Shown: positions 33,971 to 44,430 of the stretch, in pieces | Position numbering within the stretch: position 1 is the stretch's first letter | Layout of the letters: every line of letters begins with the position of its first letter | NCBI RefSeq assembly: GCF_902859805.1 | Contig: NZ_CADIKC010000001.1 | Location: 992,001-1,056,000 of the forward strand | Length of the DNA: 64,000 bases | Source of the DNA: Paraburkholderia sediminicola | GTDB taxonomy: Bacteria; Pseudomonadota; Gammaproteobacteria; Burkholderiales; Burkholderiaceae | Direction of reading: 5' to 3' | Notes under the pieces: generated by a model | Told to the model about the DNA's origin: nothing | What the model saw: the letters and a program-made list of their open reading frames with translations, nothing else | Database searches by the model: none | Program-made: the position numbers and the translations under genes

Positions 33971-34981
33971 ATGCCACTTTCTATCGTTTCGATTACAAAG
34001 ACCTGCGCGCTTACCGCGCTAACGTATTGCACGCTCACCATGGCGATGCCGGCGCAGGCGGCCGACAACGTGATCGTGCTCGACTCCGGCGAAGCCCAAT
34101 TGACGCTGATCGATCCTGCCACGCATAAGGTGATCGGCACGGAGCCGACGGGTAAGGAACCGCACCATCTGATGATTACGCCCGACGGTCACTCGCTTAT
34201 CGTCGCGGATTCGATCTCGAACGATCTCATGTTTCTCGATCCGCACACAGGCAAGGTGCAGCGCAAAGTCGACGACATTGAAGATCCCTATCAACTCGGT
34301 TTCTCGCCCGATCACAAATGGTTCGTGACAGCAGGTCTGCGACTGGATCGCGTCGACGTGTATCACTACGACGGCCAGAACATGACGCTCGCCAAACGCG
34401 TCCCGCTCTCGAAGACGCCGAGCCACATGACGTTCTCGTCCGATAGCAAGACCGTGTTCGTCACGCTGCAAGACACTGGCGAAGTGGCCGCGATCGATCT
34501 GGCGACGCAGTCGGTGCTGTGGAAACTGCATGTAGGCAACACACCCGCCGGCCTCTGGATGACGCCGGGCGACCGCTATCTGTTGATCGGCATGACGGGC
34601 GAAGACGATGTGGCCGTGGTCGACTGGCACAAACAGCAAGTCGTGAAAAGAATCCAGACAGGGCGCGGCGCGCACAACTTCCGTAATCTCGACGACGGCC
34701 AGCACGTAGCGCTAACGAACCGCGTGGAAAGCACCATCAGCATTCTCGATTACAACACGCTGACGAAGACAGCCGACATCACCGGACTCATGCCCGGTCC
34801 TGACGACATGGAACTGTCCGCGGATCACCGCTACCTGTGGGTCACATTCCGTTTTTCGCGGCATGTCGGCATCATTGATCTGACAACGCATAAACTTATC
34901 GACACGATCGCGGTCGGACGCTCACCGCATGGTTTGTATTTCGCCAACCGTGCGCCCGTGTATGCGCCCAATCCAGACTGA
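33971..34981 (+). CDS. Periplasmic YncE-like beta-propeller protein
   Basis: The 336-residue protein has a signal peptide ending AMPAQA near residue 30, followed by repeated propeller blades: VIVLDSGEAQLTLIDPATHKVIG, PHHLMITPDGHSLIVAD, PSHMTFSSDSKTVFVTLQD and MELSADHRYLWVTFRFS. The family (YncE, cytochrome d1-like propellers) includes proteins of unknown binding function. The start at 33971 gives a normal signal peptide. A sterol-desaturase-like gene follows after 48 bp on the same strand. Confidence 0.82.
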   Translation: MPLSIVSITKTCALTALTYCTLTMAMPAQAADNVIVLDSGEAQLTLIDPATHKVIGTEPTGKEPHHLMITPDGHSLIVADSISNDLMFLDPHTGKVQRKVDDIEDPYQLGFSPDHKWFVTAGLRLDRVDVYHYDGQNMTLAKRVPLSKTPSHMTFSSDSKTVFVTLQDTGEVAAIDLATQSVLWKLHVGNTPAGLWMTPGDRYLLIGMTGEDDVAVVDWHKQQVVKRIQTGRGAHNFRNLDDGQHVALTNRVESTISILDYNTLTKTADITGLMPGPDDMELSADHRYLWVTFRFSRHVGIIDLTTHKLIDTIAVGRSPHGLYFANRAPVYAPNPD

Positions 34982-35029
34982 ACAGGCTTTCGTTTTGATG
35001 ACAGCACCCGCAATTTCTAGAGGTTTTTG

Positions 35030-36034
35030 ATGATCCACGAAATCCTCGCGCTACTCGACAACGGCATCTCGACGTTGCAGACACTCCTGTACGTCGACGT
35101 GGTGCAGCCGTTTTTCTATCGCTTCGGTCTGATGGGATACGACGAGGACACCTACGATGCACTCTATTGGGTCATCGTCGGTGTGCTGGAAATCCTGGTC
35201 ACGTATATCGCCTTGCGGCCGCTTGAAGCGCTGCGGCCGGTCGAGGCATGGTCCGATCGAAAAGCGCTGCGCGCCGATGTGATCTACACGTGGATCGCCA
35301 AGCTCGGCATCCTCAATATCGCGTTCTTCTTCATGCTGCAGCCACTGTTCAATCACTGGCAGAGTTTGATGGCGATCTACAACGTGCCGAACATCGACAT
35401 CGACGGACTGTGGCCGGGCGTCACCGATCAGCCGGTCGTGTCGTTCCTCATCTACCTGATCGTGCTCGATTTCTTCGGCTACTGGTATCACCGCTGGCAG
35501 CATCGCTTCGGCGTGTGGTGGGAACTGCACGCGGTGCACCACAGCCAGCAGCAGATGTCGTTGTGGGCCGACGATCGCAATCACTTTCTCGACGACATCA
35601 TTCAGGCCGCGTTCTTTGCTGCGATTTCGCTGTTCATCGGCGTGCAGCCAACGCAGTTCGTCGTGCTGGTTGCCGTCGGCAACTTCATGCAAAGCGTGCA
35701 ACACGTGAACGCGCGCTTGCCGTATGGATGGCTGCTCGAACGCACGATCGTAAGCCCGATTTTTCATCGGCGTCATCACGCAATTGGCTACGGTCATGAA
35801 GGCACGCGCTATGGCTGCAACTTCGGCGTGCTGTTTCCGTGGTGGGACATGATGTTCAGGACCGCGTCGTGGGACCGTACCGTCGAGCCGACCGGCATTC
35901 GTGATCAGTTGCCCGTGCCGCACGGCGCAGCACGCTCCTATGGCGATGGGTTGATCGCGCAGCAATGGCGCGCGTTTGGCCGCATCGCGATGCGCCTGCG
36001 GGGACAACGCAATTACGGCGGCGTGACGGACTGA
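35030..36034 (+). CDS. Sterol desaturase / fatty acid hydroxylase superfamily membrane protein
   Basis: The 334-residue integral membrane di-iron protein has the histidine clusters HRWQHRFGVWWELHAVHH near residue 155 and HRRHHAIGYGHEG near residue 245, which bind iron in the FA_hydroxylase family. Several hydrophobic segments precede them. AGAGG stands before the ATG at 35030. It probably forms a two-gene unit with the YncE-like propeller. The hydroxylated lipid is unknown. Confidence 0.85.
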   Translation: MIHEILALLDNGISTLQTLLYVDVVQPFFYRFGLMGYDEDTYDALYWVIVGVLEILVTYIALRPLEALRPVEAWSDRKALRADVIYTWIAKLGILNIAFFFMLQPLFNHWQSLMAIYNVPNIDIDGLWPGVTDQPVVSFLIYLIVLDFFGYWYHRWQHRFGVWWELHAVHHSQQQMSLWADDRNHFLDDIIQAAFFAAISLFIGVQPTQFVVLVAVGNFMQSVQHVNARLPYGWLLERTIVSPIFHRRHHAIGYGHEGTRYGCNFGVLFPWWDMMFRTASWDRTVEPTGIRDQLPVPHGAARSYGDGLIAQQWRAFGRIAMRLRGQRNYGGVTD

Positions 36035-36059
36035 TTTTCATCGGCATGGGGCGGGTAAC

Positions 36060-36881
36060 TCATCCCAAACCGACGGCTCGCGCGATCAGCAACACGCCTG
36101 CGCCGACGATGCCCGCCCCGATCACGCGCGCCGCCCGGTCACCACGCGGTGCAAGGCGTTCAACGGTGATAGCTGCCGTCACGACAGCCATCACACGCAA
36201 ATCCATGACCCCGGCAACGAGCAGGACTATCGTCAGGCCGGCACAGCAGTAGCTGCAATGGAGGCCGAGTTGCAGACCGTGGCGCCATGCCGTGGCGGCG
36301 TCCGCTGGCAATGCGGGCGACATGAGGCAGCGTCCCGGTGTTGCGCGACAGCAGGCAAGGCGGCGTGCCTTCCACGCCGTGAACTGCAGCGCCCCGGCGA
36401 TCAGCACAATCACACCGACTGCAAGCGGAACGGCGCGCGCCAGCGCCGGCTGTTGCATCTCGAGCGCCGCCAGTGCAACGCCGAGCGGAAATGCGACTAT
36501 GCCGAACGCCGTCCACACGAAGAAGTACCCCAGGCCGACCACCGTCGTCAGCCAGCCCAAGCCCGTTACGCCTTTTCCGCCTGTCCCGCCGACGGCATCG
36601 CGGTAGCGCCGCAGCATGGGGACGAGAGATGGCAGCATCATCGCGACCATCATCACCACCCACATGCCGAGGAACGACGCCGCGAGGCCGGACCACGTTT
36701 GTCCGCACATCGGCATCCACGCCGCCGACATCGTCCAGCCGCCGGGCATCGGCATCTCACCCATCGCCGACATAGACGCAGCGCCTGCAATCGTCACCGC
36801 CGTGCTGACTGCGAAGAGCAGTGCCGAGACGCCGAAAAAAGCTCGCTGCGAAGCGCGCGCTTCGATCGAGTGCGCCGGCAT
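36060..36881 (-). CDS. DUF2182 integral membrane protein
   Basis: The 273-residue membrane protein of the DUF2182 family (putative metal-binding) has AAWMPMCGQTWSGLAASFLG, MWVVMMVAMMLPSLVPML near residue 75 and GLQLGLHCSYCCAGLTIVLL near residue 200. Met, His and Cys residues next to membrane segments suggest metal binding. GGAGG lies seven bases before the ATG at 36881, so earlier in-frame ATGs at 36914 and 36959, the latter inside the DUF899 gene, were not used. It follows the DUF899 gene by 41 bp, a common pairing. Confidence 0.82.
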   Translation of the reverse strand: MPAHSIEARASQRAFFGVSALLFAVSTAVTIAGAASMSAMGEMPMPGGWTMSAAWMPMCGQTWSGLAASFLGMWVVMMVAMMLPSLVPMLRRYRDAVGGTGGKGVTGLGWLTTVVGLGYFFVWTAFGIVAFPLGVALAALEMQQPALARAVPLAVGVIVLIAGALQFTAWKARRLACCRATPGRCLMSPALPADAATAWRHGLQLGLHCSYCCAGLTIVLLVAGVMDLRVMAVVTAAITVERLAPRGDRAARVIGAGIVGAGVLLIARAVGLG

Positions 36882-36922
36882 CGCCCGTCCTCCGGTTGCG
36901 CTAACGTGTTCCATCGCCCGGC

Positions 36923-37696
36923 TCAGCGCGCCGTCTCGTACTCGTCGTGACGCTTCCACCAGACGCCCGTCTCATTGCGCCCCTTCGGCGCACGGTCCAG
37001 CCACTGATACATGCCCCAGATGCCGTCCACGCCGCGCGCATAGGTGGAATACGTGTGATAGACAACGCCGTCCTCCAGTACAAATGCGCTCAGACCCGGC
37101 CTGTCGCGCGTGTACGTCGCCGCGTCGGTCCCGCATGTAGCCGCGAACTGGACGACGGGCTCGGGGACGACCTGCGTTTCGTCCATCGCGTGGCCGCCGC
37201 GTTCGTAGTTGTATTCGATGCTTCCTTCGCGCTGCTGCGCCTCGGTGAACGCGATGTTGAAGTCGAAGTTGAAGTCGCTGCCAGCCGAAGATGCCCAGGG
37301 GAACGTCCAGCCCATCCGGCGCTGATACGTCTGCAGCTTCTCGAGCGGCGCGCGCGACACCGCCGTCAGCGTGACGTCGTGATTCGCCAGATGAACGAAG
37401 ATGCCGTCGAACCCATCGGCGATCGACGAGCACGACGGGCATCCCGCCTTGTAGTCGGGCCCGAACATGAAGTGGTACACGAGAAGCTGCGAGCGTCCCT
37501 TGAAGAGGTCCGCCAACGAGGCGCGTCCCGCTGCGGTTTCGAATGTGTACGCCTTGTCGATTCTCACCCAGGGCAGTGCCTGCCGTTGCTGCACCAGCGC
37601 GTCGCTCTGCCGCGTGAGCGCCTTCTCCGCCTTGAGCAGCTCGAGCCGCGCTGCCAGCCACTCGTCACGCGTCCCGGTCTGATGTGTCGTGGTCAT
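36923..37696 (-). CDS. DUF899 thioredoxin-like protein
   Basis: The 257-residue protein of the DUF899 family shows RDEWLAARLELLKAEKALTR, LPWVRIDKAYTF, YHFMFGPDYKAGCPSCSSIAD (thioredoxin-like CPSC site) and GWTFPWASSAGSDFNFDF. The C-terminus WGMYQWLDRAPKGRNE is also typical. AGGAGG precedes the ATG at 37696. The in-frame extension to 38239 is Arg-rich and antisense to the next gene, so it was rejected. The reaction is unknown. Confidence 0.88.
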   Translation of the reverse strand: MTTTHQTGTRDEWLAARLELLKAEKALTRQSDALVQQRQALPWVRIDKAYTFETAAGRASLADLFKGRSQLLVYHFMFGPDYKAGCPSCSSIADGFDGIFVHLANHDVTLTAVSRAPLEKLQTYQRRMGWTFPWASSAGSDFNFDFNIAFTEAQQREGSIEYNYERGGHAMDETQVVPEPVVQFAATCGTDAATYTRDRPGLSAFVLEDGVVYHTYSTYARGVDGIWGMYQWLDRAPKGRNETGVWWKRHDEYETAR

Positions 37697-37826
37697 GCTT
37701 CCCTCCTTGGGAGTCCTTCGTCGATCGTTCAGTTGTCGATACGACGAACTGGTTGATGGTCGTGCTAGATTAGCCACGGGCACCCGAACGGTGGGAGTGA
37801 CAAGTGTGGCGGGATTCGAATAGACC

Positions 37827-39044
37827 ATGGACTCGCTAGTGACGGCTGCGGCGCGTGCGCTCGCGGCGGGCGACCCGCTCGGCGCACTGAACCGTGTCGC
37901 CTTGCGAGACGACGCGGCTGCGCTCGCGCTGCGAGGTATCGCGATGGCGCAGCTCGGCGATCTCGTTCGGGCAAAAGCGCTGGTGCGAAGTGCGGCGCGC
38001 GCCTTCGGCCCGAAAGCGCCGGTGGCCCGCGCACGGTGCGTGGTGGCCGAAGCCGAAATCGCGCTCGCCTCGCGCGATCTGGGCTGGCCGGCGAAGGCAC
38101 TCGACGCCGCGCGGGCGACGCTCGAAGCCCACGGAGACCGGCTGAACGCCGCGCATGCGCGGTATCTCGAAGTCCGGCGCCTCCTCCTGATCGGGCGCCT
38201 CGACGAGGCCGAGCGCCTGCTCGCCCACCTCGATCCCACACCCTTCCCGCCCGCGCTGCGCGCCGCTCACGAGCTGGTCGTCGCGGGAATAGCGATGCGC
38301 CGCCTCCAGACAAAAACAGCACGCGCCGCGCTCGCGAAAGCTGAGCAGGCCGCGCGTCACGCGGGTATCCCGTCGCTGGCGGCGGAGGTCGAAAGCGCAC
38401 GCCTTCTGCTGGACACGCCCGCGGCTCGTCTGATTGCACACGGCAAAGAGCGGCTGCTCGTGCTCGAGGAAGTTGAGGCGTTACTGGCGTCAAAGGCGCT
38501 CGTGGTGGACGCGTGCCGCTATGTCGTACGTGAGGCAAACATCGTGGTCCCGCTCGCGAGGCGTCCGGTGTTGTTCGCGCTCGCACGCGCGCTGGCCGAA
38601 GCATGGCCCGAAGACGTATCGAGGGACACCCTCATCGCGCGCGCATTCCGGACGAAGCATGCCGATGAATCGCATCGGGCGCGGCTGCGCGTCGAAGTGG
38701 GGCGGCTGCGCGCGTTGCTTGGACCACTGGCCGGCGTGAGCGCGACGAAGCGCGGTTTTGCGCTGGTGCCGCATGGCGCGCGCGAGGTCGTCGTGCTCGC
38801 GCGGCCGGTAGAAGAACCGCATGCGATGGTGCTCGCCTTCCTCGCCGACGGTGAGTCGTGGTCGAGCTCGGCGCTCGCGATTGCGCTGGACGCCAGCCAG
38901 CGCACCATGCAGCGGGCACTCGATTCGCTGGCGGCAGCCGGCAAAGTACAGTCGTTCGGCCGCGGGCGGGCGCGACGCTGGATGACGCCACCCATGCCCG
39001 GATTCACGACGACTTTGTTACTCCCCGCTCCCCCTACCGAGTGA
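37827..39044 (+). CDS. Helical-repeat protein with C-terminal helix-turn-helix, putative regulator
   Basis: The 405-residue Ala/Arg/Leu-rich protein has an N-terminal region (about 1-215) of TPR-like helices such as DAAALALRGIAMAQLGDLVRAK and ALRAAHELVVAGIAMRRLQ. A middle part with SHRARLRVEVGRLRALLGPL resembles OmpR/SARP-type winged helices, and a C-terminal helix-turn-helix has LAIALDASQRTMQRALDSLAAAG. I infer a transcription factor. It is divergent from the DUF899 gene and 13 bp upstream of a small propeller gene. Codon use is very GC-rich compared with neighbours. Confidence 0.65.
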   Translation: MDSLVTAAARALAAGDPLGALNRVALRDDAAALALRGIAMAQLGDLVRAKALVRSAARAFGPKAPVARARCVVAEAEIALASRDLGWPAKALDAARATLEAHGDRLNAAHARYLEVRRLLLIGRLDEAERLLAHLDPTPFPPALRAAHELVVAGIAMRRLQTKTARAALAKAEQAARHAGIPSLAAEVESARLLLDTPAARLIAHGKERLLVLEEVEALLASKALVVDACRYVVREANIVVPLARRPVLFALARALAEAWPEDVSRDTLIARAFRTKHADESHRARLRVEVGRLRALLGPLAGVSATKRGFALVPHGAREVVVLARPVEEPHAMVLAFLADGESWSSSALAIALDASQRTMQRALDSLAAAGKVQSFGRGRARRWMTPPMPGFTTTLLLPAPPTE

Positions 39045-39057
39045 TTAGGATCGAAAC

Positions 39058-39726
39058 ATGAACAAATCAGCCGCCAAAATCGTTCGCGAATATGGGCCCT
39101 TTCCGGGCGTCAACCAGGTGGGAGGCGTCACGTATGACGGTCAGCGTGTCTGGATTGCCGCCGGCGACAAGCTGAACGCCTTCGATCCCGTGAGCGGAGA
39201 AACGCTGCGCTCGTTCGACGTCACAGCGCAGGCGGGCACGGCCTTCGATGGCCAGCACCTGTTCCAGATCGCCGACGATCGCATCCAGAAGATCGATCCC
39301 GATACCGGCCACGTGCTCGCCACCATTCCGGCACCCGGCGGCGGTGGCAACTCGGGGCTCGCGTGGGCCGAAGGCTCGCTCTGGGTGGGACGATATCAGG
39401 ACCGGAAGATCCACCAGCTCGATCCCCAAACCGGCGCGATTCTGCGCACGATCGAATCCAACCGCTTCGTCACCGGCGTCACGTGGAGCAACGGAGAGCT
39501 CTGGCACGGCACCTGGGAAGATGACGCGAGCGAGTTGAGGCGAATCGATCCTCGCACGGGAGAAGTGCTGGAGAGTCTGGAGATGCCACCCGGCCTGACC
39601 GTGTCGGGGCTGGAAGCCGACGGCGGCGATCTGTTCTTCTGCGGCGGCGGCAACAGCGGGAAGGTGCGAGCCGTACGTCGGCCCGCGCGAGACGCCGAGG
39701 TCCCCGTCGAGTCCGCGAGCGAGTAA
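39058..39726 (+). CDS. Beta-propeller protein (glutamine-cyclotransferase-like repeats)
   Basis: The 222-residue protein has no signal peptide. Its regular blades of about 40 residues include VGGVTYDGQRVWIAAGDKL, AQAGTAFDGQHLFQIADDR, NSGLAWAEGSLWVGRYQDRK, TGVTWSNGELWHGTWEDDAS and VSGLEADGGDLFFCGGGN. This recalls glutaminyl cyclotransferase and SMP-30-like propellers, but no catalytic residues were identified. It follows the putative regulator by 13 bp. The LysR gene on the other strand ends 1 bp after it. Confidence 0.7.
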   Translation: MNKSAAKIVREYGPFPGVNQVGGVTYDGQRVWIAAGDKLNAFDPVSGETLRSFDVTAQAGTAFDGQHLFQIADDRIQKIDPDTGHVLATIPAPGGGGNSGLAWAEGSLWVGRYQDRKIHQLDPQTGAILRTIESNRFVTGVTWSNGELWHGTWEDDASELRRIDPRTGEVLESLEMPPGLTVSGLEADGGDLFFCGGGNSGKVRAVRRPARDAEVPVESASE

Positions 39727-39727
39727 T

Positions 39728-40627
39728 TTACCGCTTGCTTACCCAGTCGCGCACCGCTTGCGCGAACAATCTCAGTGCGGTCGGAGGATGGCGGTTCGCG
39801 GGGTAATAGAGACACAAGCCGGGGAAAGCTGGACTCCATTCAGGCAGCAACTGGACGAGGCGCCCTGACGCCAGATGCTCCGTCACATGATCTTCCGGAA
39901 CCCAGGCAATGCCGATACCGGCCAGAGCGGCCTCGATCATCAGATTGAGATTGCCGAGCGTCATCGGGCCGGCAACATCGATATTCGCGCTCTTGCCGCG
40001 ATGTTCGAGATCCCACCGGTAAAGCACGCCGCTATCAAAGCGGAAGCGGATGCACCGATGCTGCATCAGATCGTGCGGCGCTTTGGGCGGCACATGATGC
40101 GCAAGATAGTCCGGCGAGGCCACCGTGGCGAAACGCATGTCGCCCCCGAAGCGGACGGCGATCATATCGCGCGGCACGTCGTCATAGACGCGTATGCCGG
40201 CGTCGAAACCGTCGGCCACGATATCCACGAGCCGTGTGTCCACGACGAACTCGATGTGAATGTCGGGATATGCCGCGAGGAAGTCAGGAAGAACATGGCG
40301 GATCAGCGGTCTCACTGACGCCTCCGACGCGCTGATCCGGATCGATCCCGACGGCCGGTCGTGCTCCGACGCGACCTGATTCACCGCCTCTTCCAGATCC
40401 GCGATGGCGGGCCGCACCCGCCGCAGGAGCTGCTCGCCCGCCTCGGTGAGCGCGACGGATCGAGTCGTGCGGTTAAGCAGGCGCACGGCCAGCCTGGCCT
40501 CCAGACCCCGCATCGAATGACTCAGTGCCGACGGAGAGACTCCCAGCATACGCGCCGCCGCGCGAAAGCTTCGGTGCTCGGCGATGGCGACGAATGCAGT
40601 TAATTCGGACAGACCGGCGCGTGCCAT
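39728..40627 (-). CDS. LysR-family regulator, divergent from second aldo/keto reductase
   Basis: The 299-residue LysR protein starts MARAGLSELTAFVAIAEHRS, with GVSPSALSHSMRGLEARLAVRLLNRTTRSVALTEAG and an effector domain of the CrgA type (VDIVADGFDAGIRVYDDVPRDMIAVRFGG). The reading frame is accidentally open to 41581, but beyond 40627 it is antisense to the reductase gene. It shares a 108-bp divergent region with that gene. Confidence 0.88.
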   Translation of the reverse strand: MARAGLSELTAFVAIAEHRSFRAAARMLGVSPSALSHSMRGLEARLAVRLLNRTTRSVALTEAGEQLLRRVRPAIADLEEAVNQVASEHDRPSGSIRISASEASVRPLIRHVLPDFLAAYPDIHIEFVVDTRLVDIVADGFDAGIRVYDDVPRDMIAVRFGGDMRFATVASPDYLAHHVPPKAPHDLMQHRCIRFRFDSGVLYRWDLEHRGKSANIDVAGPMTLGNLNLMIEAALAGIGIAWVPEDHVTEHLASGRLVQLLPEWSPAFPGLCLYYPANRHPPTALRLFAQAVRDWVSKR

Positions 40628-40693
40628 AGATGAATTTTCCTCAATACCTTGTGCAATTTTAGCCAGATTGTTGAGCGATTCACAACAGCATAA

Positions 40694-41719
<1,026 letters not shown>

Positions 41720-41792
41720 TGCGGCTGGCGCGCCCGATCTCTGCCTGACGGCTGATTTCATGCAACGCCCGGATCGACACAGCAACCTATAA

Positions 41793-41887
41793 ACAACAAA
41801 TGTTGTCGATCCAGGGATTACATCAACACAAATAGCTGTTGCCAGACTTTTTGTTGTCGTAGTATCCGCCATGACAACACATGTTGC
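41793..41887. promoter_or_regulatory. Paired ACAACA-N2-TGTTGY inverted repeats before ABC operon
   Basis: ACAACA-AA-TGTTGT (41793-41806) and ACAACA-CA-TGTTGC (41874-41887) are near-identical inverted repeats with centres 81 bp apart, about eight helical turns. They flank a TTGCCA / TAGTAT promoter-like pair near 41839-41865. This is the pattern of a looping or cooperative repressor. The rest of 41720-42008 holds no gene apart from a possible N-terminal extension of the binding protein. Confidence 0.5.
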
Positions 41888-42008
41888 CATACAGGCGGGT
41901 TGTGCATCGCATGTTGCGACGCCGCCCGGTGTCCGTCAGCCGTCCCTTGACTATGTCAGGGGCATTGCCCACCACCGCGGAGAAATTACGGGACGTCGCT
42001 CCTTCCTC

Positions 42009-42740
42009 ATGTCTATGGTTGCTGTCGCCATGCTCGGCACAACCCTCGCTCACGCCGACACCAAAGAACTTATCGTCGGAACCGACACGTCGTTCATGCC
42101 CTTCGAATTCAAGCAAGGCGACAAGTACGTCGGCTTCGACCTCGATCTGTGGGCCGAAATTGCGAAAGATCAAGGCTGGAAATACAAGATTCAACCGATG
42201 GATTTCAGCGGATTGATCCCGGCCCTGCAGACCCAGAACATCGACGTCGCGCTCTCGGGCATGACGATCAAGGAAGAACGCAAGAAGGCCATCGACTTCT
42301 CCGACCCGTATTACGACAGCGGGCTCGCCGCCATGGTGCAAACCGGCAACACCAGCATCAAATCCATCGACGACCTGAACGGCAAGGTCATCGCGGCCAA
42401 AACCGGCACGGCCACCATCGACTGGATCAAGGCGCATCTGAAGCCCAAGGAAATCCGCCAGTTCCCGAATATCGACCAGGCCTATCTCGCGCTGGAGGCG
42501 GGCCGCGTGGACGCCGCCATGCACGACACGCCGAACGTGCTGTATTTCGTCAGCACCGCCGGCAAAGACAAGGTGAAGGTTGCCGGCACGCCGGTCAGCG
42601 GTGACAAATACGGCATCGGTTTCCCGAAGGGCAGTCCGCTGGTCACGAAGGTCAACGAAGAGTTGGTCAGGATGAAGGCCGACGGCCGCTATGCGACGCT
42701 GTACAAGAAATGGTTCGGTTCGGAGCCGCCCAAGTCGTAA
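42009..42740 (+). CDS. Amino-acid ABC transporter, periplasmic substrate-binding protein (GlnH-like)
   Basis: The mature part is a clear family 3 solute-binding protein: [54 protein letters not shown] and NDIL-type C-terminus [10 protein letters not shown]. The start is uncertain. The ATG at 42009 gives [16 protein letters not shown], a leader with no basic n-region. The frame is open to an ATG at 41871, which would add a 46-residue segment including a twin-arginine-like TGRRSFLM just before 42009. That upstream ATG lies next to an operator-like repeat. A rare start near 41990 cannot be excluded. The permease and ATPase genes follow. Confidence 0.82.
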   Translation: MSMVAVAMLGTTLAHADTKELIVGTDTSFMPFEFKQGDKYVGFDLDLWAEIAKDQGWKYKIQPMDFSGLIPALQTQNIDVALSGMTIKEERKKAIDFSDPYYDSGLAAMVQTGNTSIKSIDDLNGKVIAAKTGTATIDWIKAHLKPKEIRQFPNIDQAYLALEAGRVDAAMHDTPNVLYFVSTAGKDKVKVAGTPVSGDKYGIGFPKGSPLVTKVNEELVRMKADGRYATLYKKWFGSEPPKS

Positions 42741-42804
42741 TCGCCATCAGCAGGACGCGCAGCGAGGTCCGCTGCGCGAGAGACGACTCAACCAGGAGCG
42801 GTGT

Positions 42805-43461
42805 GTGGAATTCGATTGGTCAGTTATCTGGACTGCGCTTCCAGACTTGATGGCCGGCGTGAAATTGACGGTGTTCATTGCATTCGTGGGACTGGCCGGC
42901 GGATTCGTCGTCGGCGTTATAGCCGGCATGTTCCGCGCGTACGGTCCCCTCGCGCTGAACGTCATGGCGCAGGTCTACATTGAACTCATTCGCGGCACGC
43001 CGATTGTGGTTCAGGTGATGTTCCTTTATTTCGCGCTGCCATTGCTCATGCACATCAGGATCGACGGGTTCACTGCCGCCATCGTCGCGATCACAGTGAA
43101 CTCGGGCGCCTACCTTGCCGAGGTCGTGCGCGGTGCATTGCTGTCCATTCCTAAGGGCTTGATGGAAGCCGGCCTCGCAATGGGATTGTCGATGCCGCGC
43201 GTACTGCTGAAAATCGTCGGACCGCTGGCGTTCCGGCGATTGATTCCGCCACTGGGCAATCAGTGCATCGTGAGTCTGAAGGATACGTCGCTGTTCATCG
43301 TCATCGGGGTGGGGGAACTGACGCGCCAGGGTCAGGAAATCATTGCCGGGAATTTTCGTGCGGTTGAAATCTGGTCTGCCGTCGCGGTGATTTATCTGCT
43401 CCTCACCGGTGTGATGACACTGTCGCTGCGTCTCGTTGAAAGAAGGATGCGCATACTATGA
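42805..43461 (+). CDS. Amino-acid ABC transporter permease
   Basis: The 218-residue permease of the GlnP type has [22 protein letters not shown] and the EAA loop [35 protein letters not shown] at 42805 follows AGGAG at seven bases. Its stop overlaps the ATPase start (ATGA). Only one permease gene is present, so the channel would be a homodimer, unlike the two-permease importer at 9-10.6 kb. Confidence 0.9.
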   Translation: MEFDWSVIWTALPDLMAGVKLTVFIAFVGLAGGFVVGVIAGMFRAYGPLALNVMAQVYIELIRGTPIVVQVMFLYFALPLLMHIRIDGFTAAIVAITVNSGAYLAEVVRGALLSIPKGLMEAGLAMGLSMPRVLLKIVGPLAFRRLIPPLGNQCIVSLKDTSLFIVIGVGELTRQGQEIIAGNFRAVEIWSAVAVIYLLLTGVMTLSLRLVERRMRIL

Positions 43462-44186
43462 GCATGGTGGAATTTCAAAGCGTTTCGAAGAGCTTCGGCC
43501 ACGTGCCCGTGCTCAAGGATATCGATCTTCGTATTGAGAACGGCGAGGTCGTGGTGATCGTCGGGCCCTCGGGTTCGGGCAAATCCACCCTGCTCCGTTG
43601 CATCAATGCGCTCGAAAAAATTAGCGGCGGCGAATTGCTGGTCGATGGCTTGAGCGTCAAAGGTGATGCATCTGACATCCGCAGCATTCGCCTCGAAGCC
43701 GGCATGGTGTTTCAGCAGTTCAACCTGTTTCCGCAGATGACAGCGCTCGAAAACGTCATGTTCGGTCCCATCGAGTCACGTGGCGCTTCCCGTGCCCAGG
43801 CACGCGATCAGGCGATGGCGCTACTCGACAAAGTCGGTCTCGAATCGCGGGCCAATCACTATCCGTCGGAGTTGTCCGGCGGACAACAGCAGCGTGTGGC
43901 CATCGCCCGTGCGTTGGCTATCAAACCGAAACTGATGCTGTTCGACGAACCGACGTCCGCGCTCGATCCTGAGCTTCGTCACGAAGTTCTCAAGGTCATG
44001 CAAGACCTCGCGATGGAAGGCATGACGATGATCGTCGTGACGCACGAAATTGGCTTCGCCAAGCGGGTGGGGACACGCCTGCTGTTTATGGACAACGGCG
44101 GAATTGCTGAAGATGGCGAACCGGCGATGCTAATCGACAATCCGCCGACGCAGCGTTTGAAAGACTTCTTGAAGCATGTGGCGTAA
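43458..44186 (+). CDS. Amino-acid ABC transporter, ATP-binding protein (GlnQ-like)
   Basis: The 242-residue ATPase has Walker [20 protein letters not shown]-loop [10 protein letters not shown], signature [19 protein letters not shown], Walker [14 protein letters not shown] and the switch His in VTHEIGFA. Translation is coupled to the permease by ATGA overlap. It completes a binding protein-permease-ATPase importer, probably for glutamine, glutamate or another polar amino acid. Confidence 0.92.
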   Translation: MSMVEFQSVSKSFGHVPVLKDIDLRIENGEVVVIVGPSGSGKSTLLRCINALEKISGGELLVDGLSVKGDASDIRSIRLEAGMVFQQFNLFPQMTALENVMFGPIESRGASRAQARDQAMALLDKVGLESRANHYPSELSGGQQQRVAIARALAIKPKLMLFDEPTSALDPELRHEVLKVMQDLAMEGMTMIVVTHEIGFAKRVGTRLLFMDNGGIAEDGEPAMLIDNPPTQRLKDFLKHVA

Positions 44187-44221
44187 GCGGTGCATCTTTT
44201 GAATGCCGGAATCAGGCCGGT

Positions 44222-44242
44222 AGGGGTATGCACGGTACCCCT
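44222..44242 (+). terminator. Hairpin after ABC operon
   Basis: AGGGGTA (44222-44228) and TACCCCT (44236-44242) form a perfect 7-bp stem with a 7-nt loop, 35 bp after the ATPase stop. There is no T-run. The remaining 190 bp to the next gene hold no recognised feature. Confidence 0.4.
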
Positions 44243-44430
44243 GCCACCCGCGCGATGCTACGCTTAAAGTTCTTTGCGCACGACACTAATTAAACACAGA
44301 CTTCAGCCAGACTTCGGACAACTCGTCGAACCGCCACGGGATACATGACGGGTGTCTTTGGCACTCCACAGAGTCGATAGCGAACTGAAAAAGCGGCGCA
44401 AGCAACCGAATATCCGTTCAGGAGACTTCG

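Noticed and set aside
34885..34905. ATAAACTTAT palindrome resembling the NAC box
   Set aside because: It lies inside a coding region, lacks the N5 spacer and the downstream promoter elements.
36923..38239. N-terminal extension of the DUF899 gene to 438 residues
   Set aside because: The first 180 residues are Arg/Ala/Ser-rich and antisense to the putative regulator gene; AGGAGG before 37696 fixes the start.
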